From contig NZ_BORW01000019.1 of the NCBI RefSeq assembly GCF_018333375.1, positions 39,534 through 103,533 of the forward strand: 64,000 nt of DNA, given 5' to 3'. This DNA comes from Paenibacillus cookii. GTDB lineage: Bacteria > Bacillota > Bacilli > Paenibacillales > Paenibacillaceae. Below are positions 15,270 to 23,959 of this stretch, piece after piece (the first letter of the stretch is position 1; each line of letters opens with the position of its first letter). The position numbers and the translations under genes are program-made. A model generated the notes under the pieces. The model was not told the DNA's origin and did not search any database. It worked only from the letters and a program-made list of their open reading frames with translations.

Positions 15270-16136
15270 TCATGGCGCTTGCCAATGCTCGGGCCTCATT
15301 AAGGAAGGAGGCAGCTTGGTACGGGCATCTCCTTTTGCGGCATTAATCTGGGCTTGAGCGAGAAAGAGGCTTCCCCGGAGGTCGGCGCCCCGAAGATCGG
15401 CATCCCGCAAATCCGCTCCGATCAGATCGGCCATTCGTAAGTCTGCCGACCTGAGATCGGCCGCAATGAGGTAAGCGCCCCGCAAGCTTTGGTACCTCAG
15501 ATCGGCCCCCTTCAGTTTGGCCCCGATGAGGTCGGCCCCGCGGCCGGCAACCTTTTTTTGTTTGAGCGGTCCTTGATGTTTGCGCCGCGCGTCTTCGCGG
15601 ACAAGCTCGCTTGTGCGAAGAAGAAGGACGTTCACGCTTGCCCGATAGGCGGTCATGTCGATGCTTAGGAGCGATTCGGGATCAAGCTCCGTGAGCCGCC
15701 AAGTTTCCTGGAGCGCCTCATCCAGCTCCTCATGAATAGGGGACGCGGGTTCCAAAGAACGTGCTTCCGTCAAATACCACAGCAGCTCATGAAGCTGCCA
15801 CATGACGGGAAACACGTCGAACATTTGGCGCGCTTTTTTCGGGTCCTGGCGCCAGTCGCGCCCGCCGTACGTTTGTTGGGATACTTTTTGCCCGGCTCCG
15901 AAGCAGTCGTACACCGTGCACCCGCGCATGCCAAGGTTTCTAAGCTTCTGGTGGACGCCGCAGCGGAAATCCGCATTCAAATGCCGGCAAGGCGTCCCGG
16001 CCGGTTTGTCGAACGCGAAGTCTGCCGATGCGGCATAAGGCAGGGCCACGCAGCACAATCCGAAGCATTGTCCGCAGTCTGCCCGAAGCTCCTCCCGATC
16101 CGGATGCCGCGCATCATGTTCTGGTAAGTTAAGCAT
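15270..16136 (-). CDS. Cys-rich protein with C-terminal pentapeptide repeats
   Basis: This 288-residue protein has a Cys-rich N-terminus (DCGQCFGLCCVALPY; CRHLNADFRCGVH; GCTVYDCFGAG), which could bind a metal or an Fe-S cluster. A helical middle follows, and then about a dozen pentapeptide repeats (about residues 199-262) of the A(D/K)LR type, such as GADLIGAKLKGADLRYQSL and RGADLRGSLF. The repeats form a right-handed quadrilateral beta-helix. Some pentapeptide proteins protect DNA gyrase, but here the fused Cys-rich domain resembles a conserved Paenibacillus/Bacillus hypothetical. Function unknown. It is followed by a terminator. Confidence 0.85.
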   Translation of the reverse strand: MLNLPEHDARHPDREELRADCGQCFGLCCVALPYAASADFAFDKPAGTPCRHLNADFRCGVHQKLRNLGMRGCTVYDCFGAGQKVSQQTYGGRDWRQDPKKARQMFDVFPVMWQLHELLWYLTEARSLEPASPIHEELDEALQETWRLTELDPESLLSIDMTAYRASVNVLLLRTSELVREDARRKHQGPLKQKKVAGRGADLIGAKLKGADLRYQSLRGAYLIAADLRSADLRMADLIGADLRDADLRGADLRGSLFLAQAQINAAKGDARTKLPPSLMRPEHWQAP

Positions 16137-16269
16137 GCAAAATCTCCTTGGTCGTTTTAGTGTTCCGGTTCCGGCTTGTTTTTTCCGTGTTTACATTGTA
16201 CATGATTTTTTTGCCGAAGAACAAAGATTCTTTCATTGCCAATTGAAATCATTTCCATTATGATAACAT

Positions 16270-16285
16270 TAGTACGGTCGTTCTA
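16270..16285. promoter_or_regulatory. TetR-type operator-like site 1
   Basis: TAGTACGGTCGTTCTA is an imperfect dyad (TAG.ACG..CGT.CTA). Its reverse complement closely matches site 2 at 16341. TetR-family operators of the TAGAACGATCGTTCTA type look like this. Confidence 0.45.
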
Positions 16286-16340
16286 TTTATGTTTCCATAG
16301 GATAAGATCAAAGGTGCAATTCCCATTCTTTTATCAAGAT

Positions 16341-16356
16341 TAGAACGATCGTCCAA
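16341..16356. promoter_or_regulatory. TetR-type operator-like site 2
   Basis: TAGAACGATCGTCCAA contains the perfect 8-bp core ACGATCGT. It lies 24 bp before the glycosyltransferase ATG, and the centre-to-centre distance from site 1 is 71 bp. No TetR gene was found in the window. Confidence 0.45.
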
Positions 16357-16380
16357 AATATTCGAAAGTGGTGGAAGATC

Positions 16381-17514
16381 ATGAGTTGGGTGTATTGGGT
16401 ATTGGGGGGACTCAACGTGCTGATGTGGGGAAGCATTGCGATCATTTTTACGGCCAACGCCGGAAAGATCGGCATCCTGCATCGTACCCGGGAAGAGCCG
16501 GCGGGACGGCAGCCGTTCATTTCGGTCGTCATTGCCGCGAGAAACGAACAAAAGGCATTGGAACGCTGCGTCGAATCGTTAATGAATCAAACCTACGACC
16601 CGCTGGAGGTGATCGTGGTCAACGACCGCTCCGAAGACGGCACCGGCGCGATCGCGGCCAAGCTTGCACAGGCTTATCCGAATGTTACCGCGCTGGACGT
16701 GCGTGATTTGCCCGAACAATGGATGGGAAAAAGCCACGCGTTGTTCCAAGGCACGAAAATGGCCAAAGGAGAGTGGCTGCTGTTCACGGATGCGGATATT
16801 TTGTTTCAGCCGTCGTGCATCGCCAAAGCCGTTGCTTACATGGAACGCCATGAACTGGATCATCTGACCATGATTCCCGATTTTATCGGTCCTCATGCGC
16901 TTTCCAAATGGTATGCCTCTTTTATTTTCATGAGCGCGTCTTCCTTCGGCCAACTGTGGAAAATCAAAGATCCGAAGGCATCGCATTCGCTTGGCGTGGG
17001 GGCGTTTAATCTGGTCAAACGGGAGGCTTACGAGAAGATCGGAACCCATGAAGCCTTTTCTTACGTCACGACGGATGATGCCGAGCTTGGAAAACGGATA
17101 AAGCAGGGGGGATACCGCCAAGATGCGGTTTACGGAACCCGGATGATCGGCGTCTGGAATTGGTACGAAAGTTTGAGCCAACTTATCGGAAGCGTGGAAA
17201 AATCGGTGTTCAGTTACCCGAAGGCCGTCATCACCGCGGTCTCCTGCCTGTTGACGATGATTTATCCCTGGATCGGGTTGTTTATCGGTCCGCTCTCCGC
17301 GCGCGTTTTATGCGGCGTAAGCATCGTATCCGTATTATGGCTCTATTTCATCTATTCAAGGTATTCCGGCAGCGGTTTTTGGTATGGGATTGCCCATCCT
17401 TTGATAGGCCTCATTCTGACGATCGGAGGCTTTCGAGGGGCTTACCGCGCCGGCCGGCGGGGAGGCATGACTTGGCGCGGCACGACGTATGATCGTACTC
17501 ATCTGAAAGCATAA
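16381..17514 (+). CDS. Membrane-anchored family 2 glycosyltransferase (HpnB/CrtQ-like)
   Basis: This 377-residue protein has an N-terminal membrane helix (residues 4-24), a GT-A domain and three C-terminal helices. Catalytic features are VVIAARNE, VVNDRSEDGT (about residues 78-87), the DxD-like FTDADILF (about 136-143), TTDDAELGKRI (acceptor base region) and the C-terminal RRGGMTWRGTTY typical of hopanoid- or carotenoid-associated transferases. It probably glycosylates a lipid carrier or terpenoid on the inner leaflet. Two TetR-operator-like sites lie in its upstream region. The specific substrate is unknown. Confidence 0.88.
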   Translation: MSWVYWVLGGLNVLMWGSIAIIFTANAGKIGILHRTREEPAGRQPFISVVIAARNEQKALERCVESLMNQTYDPLEVIVVNDRSEDGTGAIAAKLAQAYPNVTALDVRDLPEQWMGKSHALFQGTKMAKGEWLLFTDADILFQPSCIAKAVAYMERHELDHLTMIPDFIGPHALSKWYASFIFMSASSFGQLWKIKDPKASHSLGVGAFNLVKREAYEKIGTHEAFSYVTTDDAELGKRIKQGGYRQDAVYGTRMIGVWNWYESLSQLIGSVEKSVFSYPKAVITAVSCLLTMIYPWIGLFIGPLSARVLCGVSIVSVLWLYFIYSRYSGSGFWYGIAHPLIGLILTIGGFRGAYRAGRRGGMTWRGTTYDRTHLKA

Positions 17515-17880
17515 ATGAAGGAATGGAAGGTCTAGAACCCGTGCAAGGCACAGGCGAAAAAAAGCGGAAGCCGTCGTCGTTTCGGCCGATTATCGGTTGG
17601 CTTCAAAATATCCGTTTGCGGCGTTGGTCACGGATTGCTTCGATGCGGCAAATGGACTCATGAACATGCGGGAGAGCTTGGCGTCGATCTGATTTTTGAA
17701 TATGCAGGAGCCGACAAGCATGACCCGTATTTTTCGCCGCTTCATGTAGAGGATTTGGACGGGCAGCTGGAATCTCAATACAAGCAAGCAGGAAAGCAGG
17801 TTCTCTTAACGGGGGCCTGTTTTTTTGTTTTGGACCTGAGGCGGTAACTGTATTCATTTTATTATGAAATTATATACATA
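17515..17880. other. Intergenic stretch without a convincing gene
   Basis: Short frames exist here: GTG 17540, about 40 codons; 17635-17847, 70 codons with FEYAGADKHDPYFSPLHVED. None has a ribosome binding site or a recognisable fold. A weak CAGG/CCTG hairpin followed by seven T (about 17798-17828) could end transcription from the glycosyltransferase. The stretch could be a gene remnant. Confidence 0.4.
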
Positions 17881-17888
17881 AAATTTGC

Positions 17889-17917
17889 TTGACTTCGTCT
17901 TTGCGACGGAGTATATT
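17889..17917 (+). promoter_or_regulatory. Sigma-A-type promoter for the MarR/MFS operon
   Basis: TTGACT (17889-17894) and TATATT (17912-17917) are separated by 17 bp. AT-rich repeats of the TTAAGTGTTAAATGATTAAG kind follow the -10 and are plausible MarR binding sites. The leader to the TTG start is about 180 nt. Confidence 0.7.
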
Positions 17918-18094
17918 ACTTAAGTGTTAAATGATTAAGTCGTTTATTTATTTACACCTTATTAAATAAAACTTAATTATTTCAAAGATTTCAGCAAAGG
18001 GTTTTGCACGGAATCCCGCAGGCGGACTTCACTCGTCAATGTTCGCAAAATCCTTATGACAAAGCACTTGAAAACGTACAAGGAGGTTGGCATT

Positions 18095-18538
18095 TTGCCT
18101 AAGAACGAACTATTGTTTGAAGTCTCGGGGATGTTCCGCCAACTGCTGAAAAGCATGTCCCAGGAATGGAACAAAATCAGCACCAAGGAATACAATCTCA
18201 CGTTTCCGCAGTTTCAAGTCTTGTATACGCTCAACATGCGCGGCTCCTTGAAAGTATCGGAGCTGGCGGAGGCGCTGGGGTTAACGTCCCCGGCCATCAC
18301 AAGCTTGACCGACAAGCTCATCGCAGCGGGTTACGTCAAGCGGGAGCGGGCGGAAGACGACCGCCGGGTGGTATACACGATGATCACGCAAGAAGGCTAT
18401 GAGATCATAGACAAAATCAAAGATGACCAGAAGGAGGTCATTCAGGTATTTTTCGGCATGTTGTCCGAGGAAGATATTCAGCATTTGAGAAGAATCTTCT
18501 CTTCGATGCTTTTGAATATAGAACATAACAACGGTTAG
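18095..18538 (+). CDS. MarR-family transcriptional regulator
   Basis: This 147-residue winged-helix regulator has QFQVLYTLNMRGSLKVSELAEALGLTSPAITSLTDKLIAAGYVKRERAEDDRRVVYTMIT, the standard MarR recognition helix and wing (DDRR). It starts at TTG 18095, 8 nt after AAGGAGG; an in-frame ATG at 18056 has no ribosome binding site. The MFS exporter begins 16 bp downstream, so the pair is a classic repressor-efflux operon, derepressed by a small molecule. Confidence 0.93.
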   Translation: MPKNELLFEVSGMFRQLLKSMSQEWNKISTKEYNLTFPQFQVLYTLNMRGSLKVSELAEALGLTSPAITSLTDKLIAAGYVKRERAEDDRRVVYTMITQEGYEIIDKIKDDQKEVIQVFFGMLSEEDIQHLRRIFSSMLLNIEHNNG

Positions 18539-18554
18539 AGGTGAAGGAGAGGGA

Positions 18555-20186
18555 ATGGAGCATTTAACGCTTAAACGTAAAATAACGATCATGATCGCGA
18601 TCATGGCCGCCATGTTTTTTGCCGCCATCAACCAGACGATCACAAGCACGGCGATGCCGCGCATTATCGCGATTCTGGATGGCATGGACTATTACACGTG
18701 GACCATCAACATTTATTTGCTGACGTCCACCATTGCCACCATACTGGTCGGTAAGCTGTCCGACATGTTTGGACGGAAGCCGTTCATACTGATCGGTATA
18801 TTGTTTTTTATGGTCGGGGCCTTTTTGACGGGGACCTCCACCGATGTCTATCAGTTTATTATTTACCGCGGGATTCAGGGGATCGGCGCGGGGATCATCC
18901 AGTCTACTGCCTTTACGGCCGTCGGCGACTTGTTCCCGCCGCGCGAACGCGGCAAGTGGATGGGCTTGATGACCGCCGTATTCGGCTTCTCCAGCGTGTT
19001 GGGACCGACGCTCGGCGGCTATTTGGTCGACCATATCGATTGGCACTGGCTGTTCTGGATTTTCCTGCCGCTGGGCATCGTGGCATTTATCATGATTATG
19101 ATGTTGTTCCCGAAAGTCGACAAAAAGAAAGGCCAGCATATCGACTACTGGGGTTCGTTGTTCCTGACGACGACGATCGTTCCGCTGCTGCTCGCGTTCT
19201 CTTGGGCAGGTACGGAATATCCGTGGGGATCTTGGCAAATTCTCAGTTTGATCGGAGGCGCGGTCGTTTCCGCCCTGATTTTCATTTTCGTCGAAACGCA
19301 AGTGAAGGAACCGATTCTTCCGCTGCATTTATTTAAAAACGGCGTCGTAACCATTTCGAACATTATCGGTTTTATTATGAACTTCGGATTGATGGGCGCG
19401 ATGATCTACATTTCGTTCTACGTGCAGGGCGTTTTGGCCATTTCGCCGACGTATGCAGGTTATGTCACGCTGCCGATGTCCTTGTGCATGGTTATAACAA
19501 GCGCCATTACCGGTCAGCTGATCGCAAAATCCGGCAAATACAAACGGTTTGCGCTGATCGGCATGCCGATCATGATCATCGGGATGGGCATCATGATTTT
19601 CATGAACAGCTTGTGGATGACGATCGTCAGCTTGATCATTTTCGGCATAGGTTTGGGCCTTGGCATGCCGGTTTTCTCGCTGGCCACCCAAAACGCCGTT
19701 TCGCATAAAGAGCTTGGCGTCGTGACGGCTTCCACGCAGCTGTTCCGTAACCTCGGGGGTACGATCGGCATCGCGGTCATGGGTACCGTCATGTCCAATA
19801 GCTTGACCAAAAACCTGAAGGAAGCCCTGCAATCGGCCAGCGCTCCGGATTTCAGCAAATTGGATCCGAAGCTGGCACAGAACATGCTGTCTTTTGCCAA
19901 CCCGCAAACGCTGATGAACAAGCCGCTGGTCGAAAAAACCGAAGCCGGCTTGCCGGATCAAGCCAAGCAGTTGTTTGCCCAGATGATCGACAGCATCCGC
20001 GATGCGCTGGGCAACACGCTTTCGACGGTTTTCCTGACAGGGACGCTGGTCCTCGTCGTCGCGCTCCTGCTCGTATTTTTCTTGAAGGAGCTGCCGCTTC
20101 GTTCGACCAACCAGGCGCAAGGGGAAGCCGGCGCCGCAAGCGAACCGGCAACGGGCAGACCCGGCAAAACGGTAACGGCAGAGTAA
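18555..20186 (+). CDS. DHA2-family (14-TM) multidrug MFS transporter
   Basis: This 543-residue protein has about 14 membrane helices and the EmrB/QacA hallmarks: INQTITSTAMPRI in helix 1, LVGKLSDMFGRKP (motif A, about residues 64-76), IYRGIQGIGAGIIQSTA (motif B) and VFGFSSVLGPTLGGYL (motif C). It exports drugs by proton antiport. A polar tail rich in Gly/Glu/Ala follows the last helix. It is cotranscribed with the preceding MarR regulator and followed by a strong terminator. Confidence 0.93.
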   Translation: MEHLTLKRKITIMIAIMAAMFFAAINQTITSTAMPRIIAILDGMDYYTWTINIYLLTSTIATILVGKLSDMFGRKPFILIGILFFMVGAFLTGTSTDVYQFIIYRGIQGIGAGIIQSTAFTAVGDLFPPRERGKWMGLMTAVFGFSSVLGPTLGGYLVDHIDWHWLFWIFLPLGIVAFIMIMMLFPKVDKKKGQHIDYWGSLFLTTTIVPLLLAFSWAGTEYPWGSWQILSLIGGAVVSALIFIFVETQVKEPILPLHLFKNGVVTISNIIGFIMNFGLMGAMIYISFYVQGVLAISPTYAGYVTLPMSLCMVITSAITGQLIAKSGKYKRFALIGMPIMIIGMGIMIFMNSLWMTIVSLIIFGIGLGLGMPVFSLATQNAVSHKELGVVTASTQLFRNLGGTIGIAVMGTVMSNSLTKNLKEALQSASAPDFSKLDPKLAQNMLSFANPQTLMNKPLVEKTEAGLPDQAKQLFAQMIDSIRDALGNTLSTVFLTGTLVLVVALLLVFFLKELPLRSTNQAQGEAGAASEPATGRPGKTVTAE

Positions 20187-20224
20187 CGACATATTTTCGC
20201 GGATATGCGATATGTGAGATAACG

Positions 20225-20270
20225 GTGCTTCAGGCAGCCATGTGCTGCTTGGGGCACTTTTTTTATTTTT
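20225..20270 (+). terminator. Intrinsic terminator
   Basis: GTGC plus TTCAGGCAGC pairs with GCTGCTTGGG plus GCAC (14-bp stem with G-T pairs), followed by TTTTTTTATTTTT. Confidence 0.85.
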
Positions 20271-20313
20271 GGATGCAAACGGGATTTTGGCCTATCCGAT
20301 TGGCACATAATGG

Positions 20314-20342
20314 TTGACAAGGACATAAACTGAAGCTATAAT
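20314..20342 (+). promoter_or_regulatory. Sigma-A-type promoter of the NAD-salvage operon
   Basis: TTGACA (20314-20319) and TATAAT (20337-20342) are a perfect consensus pair with 17-bp spacing, 55 bp upstream of the first ATG. Confidence 0.88.
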
Positions 20343-20346
20343 AAAA

Positions 20347-20368
20347 TTAACAAATCGTTAAATGTTAA
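20347..20368. promoter_or_regulatory. Candidate operator of the NAD-salvage operon
   Basis: TTAACA and TGTTAA form an inverted repeat (6-bp arms, 10-bp spacer) around the expected transcription start. Its position fits repression by the Nudix-wHTH protein encoded first in the operon. The consensus of that regulator in this lineage is unknown to me. Confidence 0.5.
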
Positions 20369-20396
20369 ATAATCATACAGAAGTGAGGCTGTCTTC

Positions 20397-21173
20397 ATGT
20401 CCAACGAACAAGCGCTCAAGCAATACGACGTTAAAAAATACCGTACGCCGGACGGCTACACCTCGGACATTGCCGTATTCACCATCTTGAGCGACAAAAC
20501 CGAAGCGTTCAAGCCGCCCGCCATGAAGCTGAACCTTATGCTGATCAAGCGAAGCATGACCGACAGCGAAGGGCGAACGAACATCGAAGCGGGCAAATGG
20601 GCTTTGCCCGGAGGATTCGTCGGCGAAACCGAAACCGCGTTTCAATCGGCGCAGCGGGAGTTAAAAGAAGAAACCGGGGTGGACCGGATTCATCTCGAGC
20701 ATTTCGGGGTGTACGACAAGCCGGGGCGCGACCCCCGCGGCTGGATCATTTCCAACGCCCATTACGCCATCGTGCCCGAACACCGGCTTGCGGATCGCGT
20801 GGCGCAAGATGATGCGAGCGAGGTTGCGCTGTTTCCGGTGGAAGAAGTGTTTAAGCTCGATTTGGCTTTCGACCATGAGACGATCATTCGGGATGCGGTG
20901 GCCGTCATCCGCAAAAAGCTGCTTGAGACGACGGCGGCAAAAGCCTTCTTGCCCGAAGAGTTTACGTACTCCGAGCTGCAGGCGGTGCTGTTGACCGTCA
21001 CCGACGATACGGCCATCGCGCTCGATGCCGCATTCGCCCGCAAAATCAAGACGCTGCCTTTCATCGAGGAAATCGCCGGAAAAAAGACGACCCGCACGTC
21101 CAAGAAACCGACGCAATTGTACCGTTTTAACGACGCACCGGTGAACAGTTCCATTTATTACGCCAAAAAGTAA
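20397..21173 (+). CDS. Nudix hydrolase with C-terminal winged helix (NrtR-like)
   Basis: This 258-residue protein has a Nudix domain with a complete Nudix box (GGFVGETETAF...RELKEETGV, residues 73-95). The C-terminal winged-helix domain (about 180-245, FTYSELQAVLLTVTDD ... TQLYRFN) matches the NrtR layout. NrtR proteins repress NAD biosynthesis genes and sense ADP-ribose; many have lost catalysis. Here the catalytic Glu residues are present, so it may both hydrolyse ADP-ribose and regulate. It is first in the operon with pncA, pncB, nadD and nadE. Confidence 0.9.
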   Translation: MSNEQALKQYDVKKYRTPDGYTSDIAVFTILSDKTEAFKPPAMKLNLMLIKRSMTDSEGRTNIEAGKWALPGGFVGETETAFQSAQRELKEETGVDRIHLEHFGVYDKPGRDPRGWIISNAHYAIVPEHRLADRVAQDDASEVALFPVEEVFKLDLAFDHETIIRDAVAVIRKKLLETTAAKAFLPEEFTYSELQAVLLTVTDDTAIALDAAFARKIKTLPFIEEIAGKKTTRTSKKPTQLYRFNDAPVNSSIYYAKK

Positions 21174-21203
21174 TATGAAGCTAACGGATCAGGAGGAATC
21201 GCG

Positions 21204-21764
21204 ATGACGAAAACGAATCAAAAGGCACTGATTAACATCGATTACACCAACGACTTCGTGGCAGCCGACGGGGCGCTGACCTGCGGCGAGCCGGGACAAA
21301 ACATCGAGCAGCGCATCGTGCAATTGACGAAGGAATTCGTGGACAATCAGGACTTCGTCGTATTCGCCGTCGATTTGCACAAGGCCGGGGATACGCTCCA
21401 TCCCGAAACGAAGCTGTTCCCGCCGCATAACATCGACGGCACCGCAGGCCGCCATCTCTACGGAGCTCTGCAGGGCGTATTTGATGACCATAAACATTCG
21501 GAACACGTCTATTGGATGGATAAAACCAGATACAGCGCCTTCGCGGGCACCGACCTGGAGCTTCGGCTGCGGGCGAGAGGCATTACCGAACTTCATCTCG
21601 TGGGCGTCTGCACGGACATTTGCGTTTTGCATACGGCCGTGGATGCATACAACAAGGGATTCGATCTTGTGATCCATAAGGATGCGGTGGCGAGCTTCGA
21701 TCCGGAAGGCCATGCTTGGGCTTTGCGGCATTTTGAAGGTTCGCTGGGCGCGAAGGTCGTCTGA
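21204..21764 (+). CDS. pncA: Nicotinamidase (isochorismatase fold)
   Basis: This 186-residue protein converts nicotinamide to nicotinate. The cysteine-hydrolase triad is visible: Asp in NIDYTNDF (residue about 13), Lys in MDKTRYSAF (about 107) and the nucleophile Cys in LVGVCTDICVLHTA (about 136-140). AGGAGG lies 8 nt upstream of the ATG. The gene is followed directly by pncB, the next step of the pathway, which supports nicotinamidase over other isochorismatase-fold activities. Confidence 0.9.
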   Translation: MTKTNQKALINIDYTNDFVAADGALTCGEPGQNIEQRIVQLTKEFVDNQDFVVFAVDLHKAGDTLHPETKLFPPHNIDGTAGRHLYGALQGVFDDHKHSEHVYWMDKTRYSAFAGTDLELRLRARGITELHLVGVCTDICVLHTAVDAYNKGFDLVIHKDAVASFDPEGHAWALRHFEGSLGAKVV

Positions 21765-21800
21765 CTATTTTTCGAACTCTCACAAGGGAGGATGTTGGCC

Positions 21801-23291
21801 ATGACAGATCAAACGGTTGGAACGCCCGAAGCGCTTTACCCGGATGACAGCCTGGCGCTGCATACGGACAAATACCAAATCAACATGACCCAGGTGTATT
21901 GGCAGGACGGAATTCACGACCGCAAGGCGGTATTCGAGGTGTATTTCCGGAAAATTCCGTTTCAAAACGGCTATGCGGTGTTTGCCGGGTTGGAGCGCCT
22001 TGTCCGTTATCTCCAGGATTTCCGCTTTTCGGACAGCGACTTGGCATTTTTGAAGGAAGACGGTTATCCGGACGAATACCTCGATTATTTGCGAACGCTC
22101 CGCTTCACGGGAACGGTCCGCTCGATGAGGGAAGGGGAGCTCGTGTTTGCCAACGAACCGATGCTGCGAATCGAAGCTCCGCTGGCGGAAGCCCAGCTGA
22201 TCGAAACCGCGGTGCTGAACATCGTCAATTTTCAAACGTTGATTGCCACCAAAGCCTCCCGGATCAAGCAGGTCGTGGGGGACGAAACGACGATGGAATT
22301 CGGCACCCGCCGGGCGCAGGAGCTGGATGCGGCGATTTGGGGCACAAGGGCTGCCTTTCTTGCCGGCTTCGACGCGACGTCGAATGTCCGGGCAGGAAAG
22401 CTGTTCGACATCCCGACGGCGGGCACGCATGCCCATGCGATGGTCCAGGCCTACCGCGACGAGTACACCGCCTTCCGCAAATATGCCGAGTGCCATACCG
22501 ACTGCGTGTTTCTGGTGGACACGTACGATACGCTGCGCTCCGGGGTCCCGACGGCGATCGAGGTTGCGAAGGAATTCGGCGATCGGATAAAATTTAAAGG
22601 AATCCGTTTGGACAGCGGCGACCTGGCGTATTTGTCGAAGGAAGCGCGCCGAATGCTGGACGAGGCGGGATTTACGGACACGAAAATATACGCGTCGAAC
22701 GATCTTGACGAGCACACCATTTTGAACTTGAAGGCTCAAGGGGCCAAAATCGATGTATGGGGAATCGGCACGAAGCTGATCACGGCATACGATCAACCGG
22801 CATTGGGTGCCGTGTATAAGCTGATCGCCATCGAGGACGATAACGGGGACATGGTCGACACGATCAAAATCAGTTCGAATCCGGAAAAAATATCGACGCC
22901 CGGCCGCAAGCGGGTATTCCGCATCATCAATAAAGCAAGCGGCAAATCGGAAGGGGATTACATCGCGCTGGAGCACGAAGAACCGCAGCAGCAGGATCGC
23001 CTGAAAATGTTCCATCCGGTCCATACGTACATTGCGAAGTTCGTGACGAATTTCGAAGCGAAGGAGCTTCACCATACGATCGTCGAAAACGGCAAATTGG
23101 TTTATCGGCTGCCCGACCTGCGCGAGATCCAAGCCTTTGTGAAGGAAAACTTGAACGTGCTGTGGGATGAATACAAACGCCTGCTCAACCCGGCGGAATA
23201 TCCGGTCAACTTGAGCCAGGAATGCTGGGACAACAAAATGAAACGGATCGAGGAAGTTCAGCAAAAAGTGAACCGGAGGGTTCAAGCTTAA
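21801..23291 (+). CDS. pncB: Nicotinate phosphoribosyltransferase
   Basis: This 496-residue protein makes nicotinate mononucleotide from nicotinate and PRPP. It begins with LALHTDKYQINMTQVYW and contains QTLIATKASRIKQVVG, EFGTRRAQELDAAIWGTRAAFLAG, the AGTHAHAMV phosphate loop and FKGIRLDSGDLAYLS, all typical of the family, with a zinc-site-free C-terminus. The ATG at 21801 is preferred over 21792 because AAGGGAGG abuts the latter. It overlaps no gene and nadD follows after 9 bp. Confidence 0.95.
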   Translation: MTDQTVGTPEALYPDDSLALHTDKYQINMTQVYWQDGIHDRKAVFEVYFRKIPFQNGYAVFAGLERLVRYLQDFRFSDSDLAFLKEDGYPDEYLDYLRTLRFTGTVRSMREGELVFANEPMLRIEAPLAEAQLIETAVLNIVNFQTLIATKASRIKQVVGDETTMEFGTRRAQELDAAIWGTRAAFLAGFDATSNVRAGKLFDIPTAGTHAHAMVQAYRDEYTAFRKYAECHTDCVFLVDTYDTLRSGVPTAIEVAKEFGDRIKFKGIRLDSGDLAYLSKEARRMLDEAGFTDTKIYASNDLDEHTILNLKAQGAKIDVWGIGTKLITAYDQPALGAVYKLIAIEDDNGDMVDTIKISSNPEKISTPGRKRVFRIINKASGKSEGDYIALEHEEPQQQDRLKMFHPVHTYIAKFVTNFEAKELHHTIVENGKLVYRLPDLREIQAFVKENLNVLWDEYKRLLNPAEYPVNLSQECWDNKMKRIEEVQQKVNRRVQA

Positions 23292-23300
23292 GGAGGACCT

Positions 23301-23915
23301 ATGGCTAAAATCGGAATTTACGGCTCGTCCTTTGATCCCATCACGAACGTGCACTTGTGGACGGCAAGCACGGTGGCGCAGCGCTGCAAGCTGGATCGCG
23401 TGATTTTTCTTCCCTGTTCGAGCAAAAGAACCGACAAGCAGCTTCATATCAGCGATGAACACCGCTGGAACATGGTCCTGATGGCGATCGAAGGCAATGA
23501 CAAATTCATTGCGGACGATTACGAAATGAAGCAGGCCGGCTGGGAAATCGCGACGTATTTGACCTTGAAGCATTTTAAGGCCAAGTTTCCGGAGGACGAA
23601 ATTTATTTTATTATGGGCGCGGACCTGCTGCTGGATATCGGGGAAGGCAAATGGAAGAAGTCCGAAGAGCTGATACAGGAAAACAAATTTATCGTCATGG
23701 CGAGAGACGGCATCAACATGCTAACGGCCATCAGCAAATCGCCGATTCTGCGCAATAGCGACGACGGGCAAACGTTTCATCTCATCGATAAAGGGCTGGC
23801 CATGGAGATCAGCTCGAGTTATATCCGGGACGAATTGAAAATGGGGGGAGAACCCCGGTATTTGGTGCCCGAAAAATGCTACAGCTACATCAAAGCCCAT
23901 AAATTGTACACGTAA
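23301..23915 (+). CDS. nadD: Nicotinate-nucleotide adenylyltransferase
   Basis: This 204-residue protein adenylates nicotinate mononucleotide to deamido-NAD. The nucleotidyltransferase motif GSSFDPITNVHLW (residues 8-20; H/TxGH-type variant) and the C-terminal ISSSYIRDELK (the ISSTxIR motif) are present, as is FIMGADLLLDI. AAGGAGG lies 6 nt before the ATG. It is the fourth gene of the niacin-salvage operon. Because the genome may carry a second housekeeping nadD, this could be an operon-specific copy. Confidence 0.9.
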   Translation: MAKIGIYGSSFDPITNVHLWTASTVAQRCKLDRVIFLPCSSKRTDKQLHISDEHRWNMVLMAIEGNDKFIADDYEMKQAGWEIATYLTLKHFKAKFPEDEIYFIMGADLLLDIGEGKWKKSEELIQENKFIVMARDGINMLTAISKSPILRNSDDGQTFHLIDKGLAMEISSSYIRDELKMGGEPRYLVPEKCYSYIKAHKLYT

Positions 23916-23959
23916 GCCTCTGAAAATCCATAATCCATAAAAGGGAGAATGCAAAAACG

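Noticed and set aside
21780..23573. Long open frame of 597 codons on the minus strand
   Set aside because: It lies entirely opposite pncB and the start of nadD, which have full family motifs. The antisense frame is open because of GC-rich codon structure and shows no domain.
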